Assembly (NCBI RefSeq): GCF_020171365.1
Contig: NZ_JAIUZO010000002.1
Location: 1,550,001 to 1,614,000, forward strand
DNA: 64,000 nucleotides
Source: Qipengyuania gaetbuli
GTDB taxonomy: Bacteria > Pseudomonadota > Alphaproteobacteria > Sphingomonadales > Sphingomonadaceae
Direction: 5' to 3'
Part shown: piece by piece, positions 60,966-64,000 of the stretch
Numbering within the stretch: the first letter of the stretch is position 1
Layout: each line of letters starts with the position of its first letter
Program-made: the position numbers and the translations under genes
The notes under the pieces: model-generated
The model's database searches: none
Seen by the model: the letters and a program-made list of their open reading frames with translations, nothing else
Told to the model about the DNA's origin: nothing

Positions 60966-61457
60966 CTATCCGGCGAGGCCGACCAGTTCCTCGTAGATTG
61001 CATCCTCGCTGCGACTCGCAGCATTGCGCCACGTCGTTGCCGTGTCCGCATTGACCAGTGTGCCGTCGGCGGTGACGACCAGCAAGTTCGGCGTGCCGGG
61101 CAGTTCTTCGAGGCCGAATCGTTGCGCGATGTCGAGATTGTGCCCGTCGCCCGTCTGCGGGAGGCCGACGTTGACGTAGACGAGTTCGTACTTGCGCTCG
61201 ACCAGTTCGGCGAACCGCGGCGTTTCCAGCCAGCCTGCCAGCGCACGGCTGTCGTGGCACCAGTTCCCGCCCATCACCAGCAGCAGGCGCGTGCCGCGCT
61301 CGGACGCGCGGGCCAGCGCTGCATCGACTTCGCCCATCGGGTTCTTCGTTACGGCATAGGGCCGCGCTTCCGGATGGGCCGGTGCGGCAGCTTCAGGGAC
61401 GGTGGCGCAGGCAACGAGGGAGAGGCTCGCGAGCAGAAGGAGCGGTGTGCGGTGCAT
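60966..61457 (-). CDS. Thioredoxin-family lipoprotein with monocysteine active site
   Basis: The 163-residue protein has a lipoprotein signal (LASLSLVACATV) and a thioredoxin fold with a WCHDS active site (GGNWCHDSRALAGWLE). The second redox Cys of CxxC is replaced by Ser. Further fold marks are LVYVNVGLPQ and GTPNLLVVTADGTLVNA. A monocysteine site can form mixed disulfides but cannot do classical dithiol exchange. An in-frame GTG lies one codon upstream. It is the fourth gene of the ispG operon, 50 bp after the retropepsin gene. Confidence 0.85.
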   Translation of the reverse strand: MHRTPLLLLASLSLVACATVPEAAAPAHPEARPYAVTKNPMGEVDAALARASERGTRLLLVMGGNWCHDSRALAGWLETPRFAELVERKYELVYVNVGLPQTGDGHNLDIAQRFGLEELPGTPNLLVVTADGTLVNADTATTWRNAASRSEDAIYEELVGLAG

Positions 61458-61507
61458 CACCGGTTCTTAGCGAGCGTCATGCCGGGCCGAAAGCCCTGCT
61501 ATCGCAG

Positions 61508-62053
61508 TCACATGTTGGACAGCACCATCTGCCCGCCGCGGATTTCCACGCTGCGGACATGGGTAAGGTAGCTCTGGCCCAGCAGCGAGACGTCCAGCCC
61601 CTCGGGAATGATGATCGCCTCGACATTGCGGGCAGTGATGCCGCCGACATCGATTTCGGGGATGCGCCGGATGACGCCGTGGACATCGCCGCTAGCACCG
61701 CGGCCGACCACGGCGACCTCGTGCTGTTCCCAATTGAGGCCAGCCGCGCGGGCATCCTCGCCGGTCAGCGCCACGACCGATGCGCCGGTGTCGACGATCA
61801 CGTTGAACTTGGCCGCACCCACGCTCGCGCTGGAATAATAGTGGCCGTCGCCCGCGCGTTCGAGGCGGACTTCGCCGTACCATTCGCCGCCTTGCTGGGT
61901 TTCGATCACGGCATCGCTCGACCACGGGTTGGGCGAGGAGTTGAAGCGTTTCACCTCTCCCGGCTCCCCCGCGGTCACGCCCGGGTGGTCGCGCACGGCG
62001 AACGCGGCGAGGCCCGAAATGGCGGCAACGATGAAGAGCAGCGGCCTGATCAT
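61508..62053 (-). CDS. Membrane-anchored retropepsin-like aspartic protease (TIGR02281 type)
   Basis: The 181-residue protein has an N-terminal signal/anchor (MIRPLLFIVAAISGLAAFAV). A single-lobe retropepsin domain follows with the catalytic Asp in FNVIVDTGASVVALTGEDARAAGL, then IPEIDVGGITARNVEAIIIPEG and LLGQSYLTHVRSVEIRGGQMVL. Members of this alphaproteobacterial family work as homodimers in the periplasm, and their substrates are not known. It lies 24 bp after the membrane protein gene. Confidence 0.9.
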   Translation of the reverse strand: MIRPLLFIVAAISGLAAFAVRDHPGVTAGEPGEVKRFNSSPNPWSSDAVIETQQGGEWYGEVRLERAGDGHYYSSASVGAAKFNVIVDTGASVVALTGEDARAAGLNWEQHEVAVVGRGASGDVHGVIRRIPEIDVGGITARNVEAIIIPEGLDVSLLGQSYLTHVRSVEIRGGQMVLSNM

Positions 62054-62077
62054 GGACGCAAACCTAGCGGGAAGGGA

Positions 62078-62833
62078 TTAAACCGCCGTAAAGCCCGCGT
62101 CGTCGCCCTTCTCAAGCGGTTCGGACAGCGGACGGTAGCCGTGATGGATCGCGGTGCCCCATGCGCCCGCCAGCAGGCCGACGACGAGACTGTCGAACAC
62201 CATCAGCGCCCAGACCAGTGCCTTGTCCGCGCCCATCGCCCAGGCGTGGTTTTGCGAATGAAGCCACATCAGCGGAACGAGGACGATTGCCGAGAAGATC
62301 ACGATCCGCAGCCCCGCGCCCCAGCCAGAGCGATAAAGCGAGGCAAGCGTTGCAGATTGGTCGCCGACCAGCCCAGCGATGAACATGACCAAGATCGGCA
62401 GGGTAATGATGCTGAAGGCGATCGAGACTGCCTGCACGGCCATCTCGCCATAGTGCGCAGTGCCGATTTCGAGACCTGCGCTCGCCAGTCCCACCACGAT
62501 ATTGGCGACCAGCGCGATGCCGAAGACCTTCCACGCGATGCCCTTCATCGACCACCAGGGCAGCCCCTCGCGCTGCGCGGCCCAGAAGCGGATCGCGGCA
62601 AGGATGGCGATCAGGTAGCCGGCGAGCTTGGCATAGCCGAAGGCCCAGCGCGTCTCGCCGTTCGATACCGTACGCGCGGTCTCGATATCGTCGAACATGC
62701 CCAGGTTTATCTCGGCTACGTGCTGGATGAATTCCGGCACGATCGCGATGAGGGGGATGACCGGCGCAAGCAGCCAGATGCGGCCGCTGTCGCGCAGGAC
62801 ATCAACGATGCGGCGCGCGAATGCCTTGATCAC
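62078..62833 (-). CDS. Polytopic membrane protein of unknown function
   Basis: The 251-residue protein begins with a GTG that overlaps the ispG stop codon (GTGA), so translation is coupled. It has about six hydrophobic helices. Distinctive pieces are [67 protein letters not shown], and a C-terminal end reading [13 protein letters not shown] recognise no named domain, although proteins of this type occur in sphingomonads. Coupling to ispG and to the retropepsin gene suggests an envelope role, which is inference. Confidence 0.75.
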   Translation of the reverse strand: MIKAFARRIVDVLRDSGRIWLLAPVIPLIAIVPEFIQHVAEINLGMFDDIETARTVSNGETRWAFGYAKLAGYLIAILAAIRFWAAQREGLPWWSMKGIAWKVFGIALVANIVVGLASAGLEIGTAHYGEMAVQAVSIAFSIITLPILVMFIAGLVGDQSATLASLYRSGWGAGLRIVIFSAIVLVPLMWLHSQNHAWAMGADKALVWALMVFDSLVVGLLAGAWGTAIHHGYRPLSEPLEKGDDAGFTAV

Positions 62834-63969
62834 TCGGCGGCGACCGCGTGCGGATCGAAAGCGACCGCGTCTCCGGCCTCGATGGCGGCGGCCTTTTCCT
62901 CCACCAGCCGGACGATGTGGTCGAGCATGTCCTCGTTCTCGATGTGGTGATCCTTCACGCCCGAGAGATAGACCATGTGCTTGCCATTGCCGCCGCCCGT
63001 CAGGCCGATGTCGGTCTCGCGCGCTTCGCCCGGACCATTGACGACGCAGCCAAGGACCGAAAGGCTCATCGGCGTCTTGATGTGTTCGAGGCGCTTTTCC
63101 AGCGCCTCGACCGTGCGGATGACATCGAAGCCCTGGCGCGAACAGCTGGGGCAGGAGACGACGCGCACGCCGCGGGTCCTGAGGCCCAGCGCCTTCAGCA
63201 TTTCGAAGCCGACTTTCACTTCCTGCTCCGGCTCGGCGGACAGCGACACGCGGATCGTGTCGCCGATGCCGGCCCACAGCAGGCTGCCGATGCCGATGGA
63301 GGATTTGACCGTCCCGCCGATGAGACCGCCCGCTTCGGTGATGCCGAGATGCAGCGGACAATCCACTGCCTCGGCAAGGCCGTGATAAGCGGCGACCGCG
63401 AGGAACACGTCGGACGCCTTCACCGCGACCTTGTATTCGTGGAAATCATGGTCCTGCAGCAGCTTGATATGGTCGAGCGCGCTTTCGATCAGCGCTTCGG
63501 GGCAGGGCTCGCCGTATTTTTCCAGCAGGTCCTTCTCGAGGCTGCCCGCGTTCACGCCGATGCGGATCGCGCAGCCGTTCGCCTTGGCGGCTCGCACGAC
63601 TTCGGCGACGCGTTCGGAAGAACCGATATTGCCCGGATTGATGCGCAGGCAGGCCGCGCCCTTGTCGGCCGCTTCGAGTGCGCGCTTGTAGTGGAAGTGG
63701 ATGTCCGCGACGATCGGGACATTCGCTGCCTTGGTGATCTTGTCGAAATTCGCGGTCGCTTCCTCGGTCGGGCAGGAGACGCGAATGATGTCCGCGCCCA
63801 CGTCCTCGCAGCGGCGGATCTGGTCGATCGTCGCCCCCACGTCTTCGGTGGGCGTATTGGTCATGGTCTGCACGGTAATCGGCGCATCGCCCCCGACAGG
63901 GACATTGCCGACCATGATCTGGCGGGACTGGCGGCGCTCGATAGTGCGCCAGGGACGTACGGAAGACAT
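62830..63969 (-). CDS. ispG: 4-hydroxy-3-methylbut-2-enyl-diphosphate synthase (flavodoxin)
   Basis: The 379-residue enzyme catalyses the penultimate step of the MEP isoprenoid pathway. The TIM barrel contains [42 protein letters not shown] start pieces (seen as [14 protein letters not shown] and [13 protein letters not shown]), [10 protein letters not shown], and [20 protein letters not shown]. The [4Fe-4S] cluster ligands lie in [12 protein letters not shown] and [19 protein letters not shown]. The gene heads a long minus-strand operon reaching to about 57866. The isoprenoid supply role is independent of its neighbours as far as I can see. Confidence 0.97.
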   Translation of the reverse strand: MSSVRPWRTIERRQSRQIMVGNVPVGGDAPITVQTMTNTPTEDVGATIDQIRRCEDVGADIIRVSCPTEEATANFDKITKAANVPIVADIHFHYKRALEAADKGAACLRINPGNIGSSERVAEVVRAAKANGCAIRIGVNAGSLEKDLLEKYGEPCPEALIESALDHIKLLQDHDFHEYKVAVKASDVFLAVAAYHGLAEAVDCPLHLGITEAGGLIGGTVKSSIGIGSLLWAGIGDTIRVSLSAEPEQEVKVGFEMLKALGLRTRGVRVVSCPSCSRQGFDVIRTVEALEKRLEHIKTPMSLSVLGCVVNGPGEARETDIGLTGGGNGKHMVYLSGVKDHHIENEDMLDHIVRLVEEKAAAIEAGDAVAFDPHAVAAE

Positions 63970-64000
63970 GGGGGCGATATAGAGGCGCTTCGATGAAGGG

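Overview
The window reads as one contiguous piece of a high-GC alphaproteobacterial chromosome, most likely order Sphingomonadales, family Erythrobacteraceae or a close relative. This rests on gene content and protein flavour: a GapR/DUF2312 protein, DUF1244, a TIGR02281-type retropepsin, DUF2975 plus YozG-like regulator pairs, a PEP-CTERM-like protein, a LapG-type peptidase and many DUF-bearing envelope proteins. It is inference without a database search. I found no tRNA, rRNA, insertion sequence, prophage, plasmid function or CRISPR array. The region is mostly core and envelope genes, and the only composition outlier I noticed is an AT-rich patch at about 10720-11170.

Layout. (1) 1-10036 is a Lap-like giant-adhesin locus: the C-terminus of a VCBS/cadherin-like adhesin, an OmpA-family protein, a TolC-type outer membrane channel, a LapB-type ABC exporter, a SleB-type cell-wall hydrolase and a LapC/HlyD adaptor. 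A convergent LapG-type periplasmic cysteine protease follows. The hydrolase overlaps both the exporter and the adaptor gene, so it belongs to the secretion operon. (2) 10177-11038 holds a PagL-like lipid A deacylase and an AT-rich orphan. (3) 11242-25390 carries rplJ-rplL on the minus strand and rpoB-rpoC on the plus strand. About 4.5 kb of unrelated genes lie between them (a small-peptide/DUF2975/HTH operon, a DUF4956 protein, and a kinase-like/phosphatase-like exported pair), so the usual rplJL-rpoBC order is broken. (4) 25425-33713 contains a META-domain lipoprotein, a PAS-GGDEF-EAL c-di-GMP enzyme, gltX, a Tat-exported intradiol dioxygenase, pyk, DUF1244, a GapR homologue, and a small membrane protein with a YbjQ protein behind an inverted repeat.

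(5) 33715-36866 is the minus-strand run secB-murJ-trpS. (6) 37133-40170 has a Tim44-like protein, mltA, an Smr-domain protein and a Pr6Pr membrane protein. (7) 40273-44983 is a peroxide-defence block (katG, ahpF, ahpC) with three terminators and no oxyR. (8) 45208-50638 has a TonB-like protein, aroC, and ruvA and ruvB separated by an exported DsrE-like gene. It ends in a Ser/Thr-rich protein with a PEP-CTERM-like tail. (9) 50800-55036 carries a small secreted Cys protein and a minus-strand acnA-rhodanese-prolyl hydroxylase run. (10) 55266-63969 has a small exported peptide, a DMT permease and an L,D-transpeptidase. Then comes a tightly packed minus-strand operon: ispG, membrane protein, retropepsin, thioredoxin-like lipoprotein, flavin monooxygenase, HDAC-like hydrolase, second L,D-transpeptidase-fold protein.

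The most promising leads are the peptidoglycan hydrolase inside the adhesin export operon, the exported kinase-like/phosphatase-like overlapping pair, the split ribosomal/RNA-polymerase cluster, the DUF2975-HTH operon with a repeat bracketing its promoter, the mucin-like PEP-CTERM protein, and the HDAC homologue whose conserved N-terminus runs past its first canonical start codon.
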